64,000 nucleotides of DNA from Onchocerca volvulus (taxonomy: Eukaryota > Nematoda > Chromadorea > Rhabditida > Onchocercidae), in contig HG738138.1 of the NCBI GenBank assembly GCA_000499405.2, positions 19,755,753 through 19,819,752 on the forward strand, read 5' to 3'. This document shows positions 40,866-54,411 of this stretch, piece by piece (position 1 is the first letter of the stretch; each line of letters begins with the position of its first letter). The notes below the pieces were generated by a model, which saw only the letters and a program-made list of their open reading frames with translations, ran no database searches and was not told the origin of the DNA. A program made the translations under genes and the position numbers.

Positions 40866-41030
40866 GGCTAGTTGAGATGCCACGGCACCATAATAATCTT
40901 GATAAATAAAAATGCAAATCTTCGTTGTTACTTTTGACACAATGTTTCAAGTTCTTCACTGATTGCTTTGAAATTTTGAGAAGACGTTGCATTTGAATAG
41001 GCACATGTTTTTATATAGATCAGAGCTACT
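40866..41030 (-). repeat. Helitron-type non-coding repeat (copy 3, minus strand)
   Basis: Read on the minus strand it begins at a TCTATATAAAAA-type end near 41025, continues 'gcctattcaaatgcaacg', 'agtgaagaacttgaaac' and 'gcatttttattta', and ends with a small GC-rich hairpin (ggtgcc/ggcatc) a few bases before CTAG (40867-40870). Hairpin plus CTAG is the expected 3' end of a Helitron. Only about 165 bp long, so a non-autonomous remnant. Confidence 0.75.
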
Positions 41031-42335
41031 TTTTTCTTTTACCTGTCACACCTGTGACAGAAGGAGCCTCGAAGGTAAACAGCGCCACGACAATTGTAAT
41101 ATAGTGGCGTTATTTACATCAAAGTCGTGCTAGAGATTAAGTGGTGCGGCATAGTTTCAAAGGGACGACAAACATGTTTACAGCCAAAGTGCCCGATTCA
41201 CAAATAAACAAAATGAAGCTAACCAAGCAAGAGACGATATGATGGAGACTAGGTAAGGGATAGGAGCCCTGAAAGCAACGCGTGAGTGGGTTCAGCTAGT
41301 TAATAATAAAATATGAAAGGAATACTTTGGAAAATGATAAGTAGAAGCAAGTATCACAGTAATTAATAATAAAATCTGAAAAAAATACTTTGACGGAAGA
41401 CAAGGCAATGAATTGAAAAATTTGAGTTTCGAAAAATTCACTCGAAAAAAAAAAGTGAAAGTTCGTCCCATATTTAATTCTTACTTAAATAATTGTTGCT
41501 ACTTGTTATAATTATTTAAAACGCTCGTAATCTCACTAGTCGAGATATTGTTTGCGCTGTCAAAATTTTATATCTGCAGCATTATTTCAAAGAATTTAAC
41601 AGTTGAAAAATGCGATTCTTTATGGAAAATTTACTGCTTTGATTTTCACACGAATGATATTTTGCAAATTTCTGAGCGTATTAATTTCCAATTCTTGAAG
41701 GAAATCTGTTATTATAATTTCGGGTATTTCAAATTTGATGCCTAAAAATAAACATGAGAGAATTGTTTGAATTCAGTTACTGAAATACTAATTTGTTCAG
41801 TAGATGAATACTATGAAATATTTTGTTCGCTAACACAATATGGAGACCACATATTACACATTACAAAAGTATTGATAGGTCAACTGCATTTGAAAAAGAT
41901 TAGACATCAACCATATTACAACACAAAATCATAACAACTAAAAGCAAAAGGATTTAACAGCTCGGTTGTTTTTTAAAAAATTTCTGAAAATTTTAAATAA
42001 TTTTAGGGAATCAATATCAAATATCTTTCAATAAATAGTGTCTTAACGCTTCTGGAATACAATTCTGATGAATCAATTTGATAAACAAATAAAATTTCCG
42101 CCAATTAATAGTAAAGGTCGGATCAGGAAAAGTATTCAGAAATGAAACACATATATAAACTATTTATTTAACCTAAGTTTTAAAGCAGATAATGAAACGA
42201 ATTTCTCGAATAAACTGACTTTGAAATTGAAATTTTACGACCGTAATTCGAAAAATTATCAATGGAAGATGTTACCATTATTCATTTGGAAGCATCATCA
42301 TTTTTTTAAGAAGTGACTGAAGCAGAAATGAGAAT
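41031..42335. other. Intergenic, no gene seen
   Basis: AT-rich DNA between the Helitron remnant and the 3' end of the coiled-coil-like gene. The stretch 41040-41300 is somewhat GC-richer and contains a short palindrome, cctgtcacacctgtgacag; no coding signal found. Confidence 0.45.
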
Positions 42336-45008
42336 TTATATATCAGAATCTTGATTCTTAGATTTTCTGCGTTGTCCGCTACCACGATGATGCCCTCCGC
42401 GTTTACTATTTCTGGCATCCTTCACTTTTACACTACCATAATGTTCCAGACGGCACTGTTCCTCGACTTCTTTGATTTCCATTCTTTTCGCGGAAATTTT
42501 TTCATCGATCAATTTGCTTACTTTGCATCTACAACAATTTTTATAATGTATGTCGCGTCGATGTCACAGTGTTGGAGCTGTCAGTTATTCATCGTTTGTA
42601 TTGTCTGTGTGACGATTACCGTAAGGAATGGTACTCAAGAAAACGGCATGCCTTGCTTAAGTTAATGACTTCAGGATAACTAACAATTTAGCGATGGTAC
42701 AGCACTTCGATAACTGTCCGCAATAGTTTTTCAATTTGCGTGCTTCTCGTAAACACAGCTTCTGTTGTTCGTTATTTTTTTTGCTTTTGAGAATCGATCG
42801 CCGATTCTTTTTCTTATTTCTGTCCTTTTCATTGGCCTCAGATTTATTTCTTTTGTTTGGGTTCTTGCGCAATATTGCATTGCATTTGGCTTTCTGCAAA
42901 TATATTCTTTTGGCGATTAAATTCAGAAATTCTTTAAATAGTTTATCCGTGAGTCTTGAAATTGATATAAGAAAACGATCTAAGCGTCATTCTGAGGTTT
43001 TATTTTAAATGGCAATTTCTTTCATATTACTTTACATAGTAAACACACTATCTTCTTAGCATGCTTTAATCTTTCGGTAAACTTTCAAATTCCTTCTGGC
43101 CATTACACCTTTTTGGACTACTATCTAGTGAGAACAAGCTTAAAGAATTCTTGTCTTTCTGACTTTATGATGTCTCACTCACGGATGCTTCATAAAGAAT
43201 ATCTTTTTAAATTTGCATATAAAAGGTCCTAATCGCTAAAAAAGAAAAAAAAATTCCCACTTTTTATCTAGAAGATTCATATTAAAAATTTCTCTATGTA
43301 ATTGAGTTTGAATTTTGTTTAATAAAATGCATGACTACTAGGGATATCGTTGTTACACTAAGTTCGAGGTTAACGAGTAATTCCACGGACTCATCAGGAT
43401 TAGCTCTTTTTATAAACGACTTTGTCGATTACTTGGCTTATTAATTTGGACTGTATCATTTGCTGGAGACTTTTGATAACGATCGTTTATCAACTCATCT
43501 TATGGAACTATCCTTAAATTCAAGTGATTTCTCAATAAAAAGCCTGGTCTGTTTACTTTTGAACTTGTCCAATAAAGACATTACAGCTTTTTTGCCCTCT
43601 TCTAATCCACAAATCGTTTATAGTTAAATATTAGAGAAACTCATTCACTCGCCCCTGTATCATAATCTTGAAATATCGATACAATCATTCGCGATGAATC
43701 AAAAATGATTTGACAGCACCTTTTTCGCATTTTCGATAGTTGTCGCAGTAGGCAATTTTTCGCGTAAGCAATTTTCATGCAGTGAAATTCGCTGCAAATA
43801 AATTAGTCTGTGATCAATCTTGAAAAGTTACTGTAATCTAATGCTGGAAAATCTCTTGGTAGTCATAACTAATTTATTTAATACAAACAGCATATGTTCA
43901 GAAATTAGTCGCTGATTTTGGGCGAAAGAATCAAATGTTAAATAAAACAGAGCAGCTCACTCCCAAGAATGGTCAGGTTTGTTGATTCGTTTTGAATTGT
44001 CTAGTCCTAATCTTTTGAATACGACTCGAGGATTGAATATTTAAAAAATTGCCAGATAACTGTAATCCGAATTTTATTCAAAAATGCTTCCTAAAATCCT
44101 TTCTTCCTCTGCTTTAACACTTTGCATTTCCATTTTAGCATGGTTTTCAAAAAAATTTTCAAATGAAAACATGTGTTTGCATCCTGTATTTCAAAAACAT
44201 TTTGAAAGTGTTGGAACTTTTACTTTATTTCGATTTGGATTTAAACTCCTTCTTCATATTTTTAAATTGAAATTCTTATTCATTAACAATAATTCAAAAT
44301 CTTTCTTTTTTATGATACCAAAACTATACAAACCTCATCGTTTAGTTGTTTGAGTTCTGACTGTAAAGATTCGTTCCAGCATACCCGCTCTTCAATATGC
44401 GATAGACATTCTTCAGTTTTAGCCCGAGATCTCGCATAACACTCAACGAGTTGTTCACATGCGGAGTTCTGCAACGCTTTTTAAATCAAATGATCGTTGA
44501 ACTTCATCATTTATGCTTCTGAATCTACTATTTCTAGAAATCCTAATATTTAAAGTTCTGTCATTCCAAAATAACTTGAAATAAAAATCCTTGCAATATT
44601 TCATTACTGCTACGGTGAATAATTATTTTAGGCTTTAAGCAAAATGAAAAAGCACTGCTACTTCTAGGTCGCAAAGTTAAAACGATCCGAACTATCCAAA
44701 CTTAGTTTAAACAGATTAATTAGATGTTAAATATTGTAAACTTCTTTTGAAAAACAAATAGTAGCCATATCTGATGTGTATAATTATCAAATAACCAGAC
44801 AGCAAAAAAAAAAAAAAGAAAAAAAGATTAACAGAATCTCATGATTTATGTCTATGTCCAGCTTTAAACTACAAACAACTTAATACCATTTTTGAAGTGC
44901 TTCGTTAACATGATCTGTCTATATTTTCAAAAATGGCCAGATATAACGAACCTCTGATCCAACAACGATTGAACTGATCACGACGAAAAATGCCACCAAC
45001 AAGATCAT
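42336..45008 (-). CDS. Uncharacterised Lys/Glu-rich, coiled-coil-like protein with hydrophobic N terminus
   Basis: Proposed exons: 45008-44952 (MILLVAFFVVISSIVVGSE, a signal peptide or membrane anchor), 44468-44334 (CEQLVECYARSRAK ... HIEERVCWNESLQSELKQLN, coiled-coil-like), 43791-43720 (ISLHENCLREKL), about 43601-43357, 42893-42685 (very basic: NEKDRNKKKNRRSILKSKK) and 42528-42336 (SKLIDEKISAKRMEIKEVEE, then a Gly/His/Arg-rich tail ending in KNQDSDI). Phases join for exons 1-3 and for the last three; the 3-to-4 junction is one base out. The region 43601-43357 keeps overall frame but its middle is open only in a shifted frame. A TTTTTCTAG acceptor abuts the ATG, and a 34-nt non-coding exon may lie at 45957-45924. 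Likely a secretory-pathway or membrane coiled-coil protein; family not recognised. Confidence 0.6.
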
Positions 45009-45923
45009 CTAGAAAAATTTTTTCAAATTTCTATAAAAATTATGTGAATAGCACAGTTTCAAGGACAATTTCAAGAATTCTATTTCTAAAGCAACAATTA
45101 ACTTCGGAAATTACGAATCATTTACGTTCAACTAGTTCTAATTAAACTATATTCATGCTATTTCACATTCAGTTAATTCTATGGATAATTTTTTACATCA
45201 TAAAAAAAATCAGACCAAAAAATTAAATATATTTTTGTGGAGCTTTCCGCGAAGACAAAAAAACGAAAAGTAGATATCGAAATTTAAGGGAGAAAATAAA
45301 ATTTAGCGAAGAAATATATACATCAAAATATGTCGGAGTTCCTCAAGGAATAACGATGCTTGAAAGAGAAAAAAATTATTTCAGTCACGAAATTAAACGC
45401 ATAGTTGTGAATGACAAAGATTTCTGTGCTTCTGAAGATTATTTTCAAAATCTCAGTTTGAAGAATTCTACAAAAATTCATGGAAAATAAAGGAATATAA
45501 AAGGAAAATGATATGCATGAATGAAGGATATTTGGTCTGAAAAATAAGGGGAAAAAAAAAGATGAAGGAAAAGAGAAACAAGATGAGTTTTGTTATCTTC
45601 TTGTCATTAAATCATCCTCATCATGATTTGAGGATACTCGATAAAGGAAAGGCTTATGCAAATATTTTCTGGACAATGAAATGTGAAGTATCACAGTAGA
45701 AGAGGATTAGTCATAGGGAATACTATAGTATGAAGGCTTTAACCAACTGATCAATCCCAAAATGACCAAAAGACAGCTTTCTTAGTGTACTAGCTTCATA
45801 TACCGTTGACCTCATACACAATTTTCTTTTCAATAAAACTGTGCAGAAATCGTTGCCTGTTATGAACGGTAATGTACATCAATGAAAAAATTATAAAAAT
45901 CGTGATTATTATCTGCAGCTTAC

Positions 45924-45957
45924 CTGCAACTAATCGTTTCTTCTTCGATGATTCCTT
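45924..45957 (-). other. Possible 34-nt 5' UTR exon of the coiled-coil-like gene
   Basis: On the minus strand, TTTTTAAG precedes and CAG|GTAAGC follows a 34-base segment, about 0.9 kb upstream of the ATG exon, whose acceptor touches the ATG. Joined to that exon in the coding frame it has a stop (TAG) before the ATG, so it would be untranslated. Confidence 0.35.
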
Positions 45958-46536
45958 CTTAAAAATAATAAAATATCAGGAATCTGTTTGCAAATGACTC
46001 ATTATTATATTTATCAAGTAAAAGTTTGCTAATGTTCAGAAAAGTGGAAAGAGAATGGAATGATGTGTGGCATTTGAATGAATGGTAACAGTGATTTCAT
46101 TGTATTATCATTATTTTAAGAGTTTAAAAACATTTATCTTTCCCATAGAATGGCAGCATCATTTCTATGGTCATTTATAACAGAACACTTTTTCAGATTA
46201 GAATTATTTCTGAAAGACCAAATTTTCTTCGAAATTCAGGCAGTTTTTCTCAGACTCTTTCAAAGTTATAAATAAATGAATCTTTGCTAGTGGACGCTTG
46301 AAACACCTATATATCTCTTCATTACCTTACAACAACGAGAAATAATTTACGCAAATCAGGGTAATATTATTTAACTCAGTTCTGTTTTTATTGGCATTTA
46401 TCTTCTATAGTTAATGATGTTCTCTAAGATATGATAATTCATAATTTCCACCATGGCATCAATAATTATTAAAACGAAGAAAATTTGATAAACATTTTGA
46501 AATAAAAAAAAAGTTGCAAAAAAATAGAGAAATGGA

Positions 46537-46621
46537 ATTCGAATTAAAACTTTTCCTTGAAATCAAATCTGGAAATATTATTCGAATTAAAACTTTTCCT
46601 TGAAATCAAATCTGAAATATT
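46537..46621. repeat. Recent 43-bp tandem duplication
   Basis: Copy 1 (46537-46579) and copy 2 (46580-46621) begin attcgaattaaaactt and end aaatatt; they differ by one missing G. Non-coding. Confidence 0.95.
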
Positions 46622-49600
46622 ATGAGTTGCTAATTAATTTAAAATTAAAGTGAACTAAAATATTTTCCACATCGAGGAATAAAGGCTTATTGCAAATCAA
46701 AAATGGAATTTAAGCAATCAGGTATAATAAATTTCCTTTTCAAAAAAATGAATGTGGTAAAGCTCAATTTCATTTTAAATTTCAATAAATCAAGGAATTA
46801 ACCATTTGTGGACAACGAGAAATTAAAATTTGGCGCATATAAAAAAACTGATCAAAACAGCTGAGTTGGAAACTGAGAATGCAGTGTAATTTGTACTGAT
46901 TTTTTTTTTTTTTTTTTTTGAGTTTTTAAACCATTTGAGAGCTAAAAATATGAATCAGTCAACTGGAAGCTATTATAATGGTGTCCTGAGCGTTCTAAGT
47001 GTGATAAAATGGCCATATTTATAGTAATCCGTAACAATGACATTTTCAACAAATTAGAAAAAATAAGGGCAATTTCCTATATTCATGAAGAATGTACTAA
47101 TTAATATGCCTAATTTATACTTCCTGTTTATAAAATCGATGTTTGTAATGGCAGATGACTCCCTGTCTCTAAGGAATATCCAAGTTGGATTTTTAGTCCC
47201 AAATAAATTTTTGCATTAAGCAAATAATTCTGCTTTTTTCCTTATTTTTTTCACTGTCTGATGATTCTTAGTTTTGCGAATTAATATGATGCCTTGGATC
47301 ATTTTCTAATATGATGCAAGACAGTAAATTCATTCAATAGCGTCGAAATTATTCAAAATCCTCAATCAAAAATTGAAATAACCCTGTAATTTCTGCGATG
47401 AATTACTTTCTCGCAATTCTCACATCCTATTTTTTATTTTTCCTTCCCAACCTTCATGAGGAAAATAATTTAAAAATAAAAAAAAAGAAAAAGAAAATGT
47501 GGATAGTTAATATTGGTAGATAATTTATCTCGAACTGTACATTATTGAGGCAATTCGTAAAAGAAAATAAAATCATCAGTTGCTAAAAAACAATAAATAT
47601 GCAAAAAATGATATAAGACAATGATCATAAAAAAAAAGTTTAAAACGATAAGTAGTGAAAAATGAAAACAGCGCTTTATCACTTAGTGCCATGTTGTCAA
47701 CAATAATGAAATACTGACATTTGAAACTGAAATTTATTTGTTTACGAGTGAATCACTATTCTCTAAATGAATTATTATTCTTCAGTCTTCCATGACTATC
47801 ATCAACAAACGTTTTCTCGATGTGAAGTTATCATCTTAAAGCTAATTTCACATCATCAATTAATGGACAGAATGGATGGTTTGACGGATAACTTCCTCCT
47901 TCCTCTCATCATCCAGTCTAACAACAAAGTGTGCTTCTGTGGAGCTTATTCTTATTAAAACAATAAATTATAATTTCAGTTTTGTAACAAAAGCTGTGAA
48001 AATCCGATTAAACCACTGATTATCACCATACTCTCAAGTGTTGATAAAATGATACGTAATGACTCAGAGAATATTGTACTATCGCATGTTGTTGTAATTT
48101 TGTCACTTTTGTTGTGCTTTAGTCAGTGAGTTTGAGTAAATATTCCATCGATATTACTTGCCCAATGAGTGCATAAGATATCAAATACATGATGGGATGT
48201 CGTGAGAGGGCGTAAAAAAAGAATTAAGTTTCAGCAGTAACAGTATTTCTAATTTTAAAGAAAAAAAAAATGATAAGGATTCAGAAATCTGGCTGACAAA
48301 ACTCGCAATGTAGTGCTGATGTTTGAAAAAGTTTGATTTTGTTCCTTTCTCTCCTCCTTCATTTCTTTTTGTATCTTCCACGGAGAACACATATTCAGTT
48401 TCCATATAGAAAGTCACAAGCATTGTTTGAATATGTACGAAAAACAATCAATCTTCACTGAAGTCATTAAATAACTACATTTAGAAAAAGATACCTTTTT
48501 GCAAATAGAATAAATTTAGATCAACGTTGAGTGATTCGTCATAACTGAATAATGGAGCAATAGCAAGCTACACAACAATATCGCAACAAAGTCAACATTT
48601 AATAAGATTATCAATCAATACTGTTTGCTTTTTTTCATTTCACAAGAAATAAGTATGGCTGATTGATTTGATGAATGAAAAATTCATCCAAATCTTATCT
48701 ACACGATGGTTTAGAAAGCAAATCTAGTGGATAAATAAATAAATGTAAATGAGAAGATATTATGTCAATAACCGCCAGATACGGTCGTTCGGCTATCCAC
48801 TCGAATTAGATGGGTCAATGAGCAAATGTTATAGTATATACGAATGTAATTAATCGACTAATGGCACCACCATTTGTGCATTTACATTTCAAGAAATAAT
48901 GGAAATGAAACGATTTCCATTTAACTTCAGCAGCAATCGCTGATCACTTTGATGTTAATGACGACGCTTACGCAGTAAAATTAGCTTAATTAATATTTGC
49001 TGAGAGCGATAGACCTGGTAGTGAAATTGCTAGCATTAAATTTTCTTATAACAATTGATGCACTTATTCGATCAAACAGAATTCAATTTGCAGTTAAATT
49101 GCATTAAATTAAAGAATTTCGAGACATTAATGAGCGGCAAAGAATTAATGCATACCAAACAGAAAAATTGCGAAAAAAAAAAGAATAGAAATGGGCCATC
49201 ATTCTTTTCTTTTCCCACGAAGAAATCGAATTTGACATTTGTTTTTTGCTAATGCCATTTAGAGAAACCCGAAATGCAGCATACATCAAGAGATCTTATC
49301 GTTTTCTGTGCATATTTGGATTTTGAATTTCATTAGTTTTCATTATTAACGAGAGCATATCAATGCTTTTCTAAATATAAAATTCATGATACAGAAGATT
49401 TGCCTTTTATTGTAAACACTTTTGTTATAATCAAAATTATTTCAATCAAATTTGAATTATGCTATCTAGAGAGCTAAAAGCCTAGATATAGTGTTCTCTA
49501 CAAGAATAATATGTCGCCAAGTTTAAAAATGTTCTGGACAAATAACATCTATATGTTTTTTAATTAACAATTTTTTATGACATCTTTGTCTTATAATGAG

Positions 49601-51714
49601 CCTATATTTTTGCACAATTCATTTTCTCTCTTTTATTTCATATTTTCTACAATTCGCTTTATATGCGGTATTTTCATTTTGAAAAATAAAAGAACGAAAA
49701 TGAGAAATCATTTCAAAAATTGATTTTGGGATTGATATCGAAGAGTGGCAAAATGAAGCTTCAGTCTTCTTAATCATGATTAATGATTCATCCAAAACTG
49801 GCCATCCAACCTTTCCTTCCTTTCGTATAGAAAATTGTTCAAGAAAAATTTTAATCGAGAGAGTTCAGTTGTATCTGGTATCCATTGAAGTCATTTTTTA
49901 ATTAACTGAATTTGATGCAAATATAACTTAAAAAAAATATATGCATAAATGCGAATCATGGCATCATAGCATGTACCCGACATGTTTTCAATGAATAGAC
50001 GAAAGCTTTTTGTACCATATCAGAAACAAAATTCAACATATTCAGGTACAGTATTAATGTTGTCCTCAATTTGAAGCATTTTATTGCTATATGTATTACT
50101 TATTATTAAATATGCATTAAAATATATCTATGTCACATCAACAAATTAGTTAAAATAAGGTGTGCATGACTGTGCATTATTTGCTTCCACAGCTGGCGTA
50201 TTCGCAAGTTACTACTATTATTACGAAAATGTCTCATATTTTTGAAGAGTCTGAGTATGTCCAACTATCAGTGATCAAAATTTGAATTATATTAGTAGGA
50301 ACTTAGGAATATATCAGCATTTTGTCAATTAATTGCTTACAATTCAAGCAAGCATTTTATCAACAGCTTTTTCTTCTCTTCTTCTTCATTATCTTTTCTT
50401 ACTTTTCCTTCAAGCAATTAATCATATGTTAGTTTCTAAGAACTTCTATGTTCACTCTAATCTGTGTTGAAAGCTCCAAATCCCTATGCTTTCTGCAAGA
50501 TGTAGGGTTTTCGATATCTCATCATTTAATTTGAAGTTTGAATTACATCTCCATTTTCTCATTTTTCTGAATTTTTAATTAAGTGTGTTTTGTAGTACAA
50601 CAAATGGAACAAAATTAGTTTTCAAATAATTACACTCTAGAAATTGTTTTATCGATTTTCAGATTATTCTTAGATGCTTGCTTAACGGTTTGAACAAACA
50701 TTTATATAGAAAAGTTTTATTTTTCTTTAACTAATTAAAATAAATAAATGAAATTAGGGGAAAGGGAAGGTTTGTGAGCATTATTGAATTTACTACTGGT
50801 GAACTGGACGGTTTCGTGCTCTTTCAAGGCCATTATTACACATTAGCATAATTGTTTCAGACACTACCAATAGCATATTTGAAAATCTATCATTAGCGTA
50901 AAAAAAAAAAAAAAGAATTTTGCCTCAGGAAGAGCCACTATTATTAGTATTATCAAAATTAAACTGACATGAATGATTCGTCGATATTTAAACATAAACT
51001 TATAACTCTGCTCTAAATTTTAATTTACAAATTAGTAAAATTAAATTCGCTATAGATTTTAACCTTCATGTATCTGATCAGGAATTATTGCAAGTCATTC
51101 AAGTTTAGTTAGCTTGTCACAGCTGCAGATTTAAAAATTTGCTGTTTGCGGGTAATAGAAACCAGCGCAAAGTGATGCTGTCAACTGATAATGGCTCTAA
51201 TTTTGTGGATGATCTAGCAAAGGTTATCAGGTCTTAGCTTTCTTGTTTACATTGTCCCTGATAAAAATGTTGAGTTGAGTTTATTTTGTTTTTTTCGTTT
51301 TTTTTTTTAATAGAATATTGTTTTTTTTGTTCTCTCAGAAGACAATAAAATATGATTTCAATTTCATTTTCGCTTCAACTATCATTAACAAATAAATCAG
51401 TGATTGGTTGGAATTTTATAATAGAAAAGAATATTTATTCCATTATTCCCTTTCTTTAACCTCGCTTCACTATTTGAAACAGTTTATTTATTAAAAAGTT
51501 TATTTATCATATATCACGAGGAATCAGCAACAATGAGACGTACCGAATCAGTTTTCCTCACTGTTCGGGGCGGTAAATTTATTCGCAACTCGGTCTTCTC
51601 TGAGGTAATGATTCAAGTGTCTTTCTGCTTAAAATTGTATTGACATCGATTGAAAAGTAAGAAATATAAATTTTTATTTAAAAATAACCTTAGACCAATA
51701 TTTCAATGCTTTAA

Positions 51715-51748
51715 GGAGAGAGAGAGAGAAGAGAAAGAGAGAAAAAAA
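51715..51748. repeat. GA-rich microsatellite
   Basis: (GA)n tract interrupted by extra A residues: ggagagagagagagaagag and onwards, grading into an A-rich run. Confidence 0.85.
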
Positions 51749-52050
51749 GATTTGAGCACGTGATAAAAAATGTTTAAAAGAAAATATGCCAAGAACAGAT
51801 TGAACTGAGATCAATAAAACGAAGGATTCAGTATTCTGCATATTATGAGAAAATAAGAGCATCTGCAACTGTTTCAAAAAAGATAAAGTTAGTTTTAATC
51901 AAAAAACTGATACCAATTACATTACCAAACAGTTACAATACGAGATTTGAAAGAAAGGATTGAAAGTGAATTTAATCATTAAGATTTTGAATTATATATA
52001 AAATTGAAATGCATAGACACTGATTCAAACGTGGGGAATAAAATAATTAA

Positions 52051-52121
52051 TGACATGCTTTTCTACATAACTCATCAATCGTTTTCTCTAGATTGATGAA
52101 GTTAAGTAGAAAAAGCGTCAT
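52051..52121. ncRNA. Imperfect hairpin, candidate miRNA precursor
   Basis: The left arm (52051-52080, starts atgacatgcttttctac or equivalent) pairs with the right arm (52091-52121, gattgatga ... tagaaaaagcgtcatg) around a 10-base loop. Nine bases next to the loop pair perfectly (tcatcaatc/gattgatga); the rest pairs with a few bulges. Length of about 70 bases, a small loop and bulged arms are typical of nematode miRNA precursors. I do not recognise either arm as a known conserved miRNA. Confidence 0.4.
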
Positions 52122-54411
52122 GTTTCTTCAGAATTAAAATGAAAAACTTCACTTTAAAACAGAAGAAATCACCACAAACACGAGGAATAATGAATTTATA
52201 GAAACAATAAATTGTTCATAAAATTTCGGAAATATTTCAAGGTAGCTTAATTTACAATGATTTTATTTTTCAATTAATTTTCAGTGTAGCCATAGGAATA
52301 AGTTTTAGTAAACATAAATTCAGTGAAAAATGTTGAATTAATTGCAAAAAAAAAAAGACAGTTAGCAAAACGAATTTTCAGCAGCACTTGATAAAAACGG
52401 AATAGTCACTGATTTTAATTATTCCGAAAATTTTATCAAAAATTTTATTCATGATTGGAATTTAATTAGAAAAAATTAATCATTTATTCCGGAAGACAGT
52501 CTGACTTTTGCAAAAATAGGTAGCAACCGGCAATTTGATTATACATTTACAAATTCTCAAAAACTATCCATTACATAGTGATCAGAAAAATATTTCTCAT
52601 TAATTAGCACAATCAATGAGATGCTCAAACTTTCTGAATTTTAAAATATCAATAATGAATTTATCATGAAAGAACATCCACAATTTCTTCTTTGAATGAA
52701 TTAGTTTCGTTAATATATTTATCAAATAAATGAAATGTTATAAAAATATCGACCTGTTAGGTTAATATTATAACTCTTAGTGTTTTCAGAATTTCATCGA
52801 AAAAGAGGAAATCGTTCTCGTCATTTGATGTACCGAGTTTTTCTTTTTTAATTTCGCATCGAAATTAAAGAATTCATCTCAAAAATTTACAAAATGAAGA
52901 CAAAAATAGATTTTGGAGCTGAATATTAAAAATATAAAAGTAAAAAAATAATTAATTATAAGAATGCTAGTTTGAACATCGTTTTATTTACATTTATGTA
53001 CAAATACTACTGCTAACAATAATTTTTTGGGATACAAACATAAAATAGCAAAAGAAATTATAGGAATTTGAACTTAGAATAAAAATTTTAAAGCCGATTC
53101 TGGGTCAAAATATAACAAAAAAAAAAAAAGCAATCTAGTTCAAACTTTCCCGAACTTCACTTAATGCTTTATAAATCACTTAATTCTTGGAAAAGATCAG
53201 TGAACAAATCCTTAAATTGAAATTGAAATATTTATAAAAATACGTTATTTTTTCAAGCTTTGTAACCACTTTTTTCACTTTATCAACTTTCATAAGAAGT
53301 AAATTTGCAGAAAAAAAGATGAGAATGATGCAAAAGTTATATAATTATAAAATACCAGATTTCGCTTTTAGTTTTCTTTAGTCTTATTAAACCACTACAC
53401 CTGTTACATCAAATCCCTCAACCGATATCTAAACTCTTATTATTAATTTGGATTACTGAATTTCTAATTTCACCACTATTGCTTACTTTGCGAGGTTTAC
53501 TTTTTTATCACTTCTAAGCTAATCACTGCAATTATAGACTAGTACTACTTTAGATTCTAAACTTCACATCCTAAATCTCTATAGATTTATCAGCCTTCTA
53601 TCAATCCACAACCTAAAAGTTTTATTAGTTTTATGACATTAACGTTATATTTACTAGTACAATTCCTAGTTTGCTTCTTTCATCAACCAAAGATCATTAT
53701 TTCTGAATATCCTTTCCTTAAAAGTAAAAGCGCAGTAAGAACTTAACAAACTGAATAATTAGATAGCTCCATTTTATTAAAACGATTAGAATGAAAAAGA
53801 TAAATTTCTTCATTAAAGCTTTTTGAAATTGAAATCAAATAAAAATTTCATCTGCTATTATCAGGAATAATTTGAAATTGTGCAAATTAATGGAGGAATT
53901 CAAAAAAGAAAAAAATAACTGCAGCTGCTGGAAAGCCAGATAAATAAAATGAAAGCGGGGACCCGAATTCCGCTCTGAAACGCACCGAATAAAAATAAAA
54001 ATGCACTTGACTGGAACAATTATTGCCATAAAGAAGTATCACTTCAAACCAGCAGCTGACACTTTGTTATCTGTAAATTTCAAAAAATTGGCAATACCAA
54101 CAATTTCTTATCCAGTATACTATTTCAATTTGCATTTCAATAGTGATATTTAAAGTTGAACTAGCTTCTGCTTTGATCCACGCCTGGTTGAAACCGAAAG
54201 CGAAAATAAATTTAGTCTTTGAGCTTTTTCTTTTTTTTTTTTTTTTTATTTCCGATCCAATTCCTTTGTTCTGAAATAAGTAGTCCTATAAAATCTATTC
54301 TAAAATTCAAATAACTGATGTTAGTATAGGAAGTGAAGTTTGAAGTGATTAGTTTGCTTACCAAAGAAATATCAGAAAGGAATGAATGCAATGGCAATGA
54401 AACGTGCGCTT

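Larger units (their letters stand above)
45958..54411. other. Gene-poor region of about 8.5 kb
   Basis: AT-rich, with runs such as T20 at 46900-46919, the tandem duplication, a GA-rich tract and the hairpin listed separately. I found no protein gene, tRNA or rRNA on either strand. Open frames up to 88 codons (for example 48181-48447 on the minus strand) lack splice sites or any family resemblance. Confidence 0.45.

Noticed and set aside
42351..43008. Plus-strand open frames of 104 and 90 codons
   Set aside because: They are shadows of minus-strand exons with correct splice phases; the minus-strand translation is Lys/Glu-rich and better supported.
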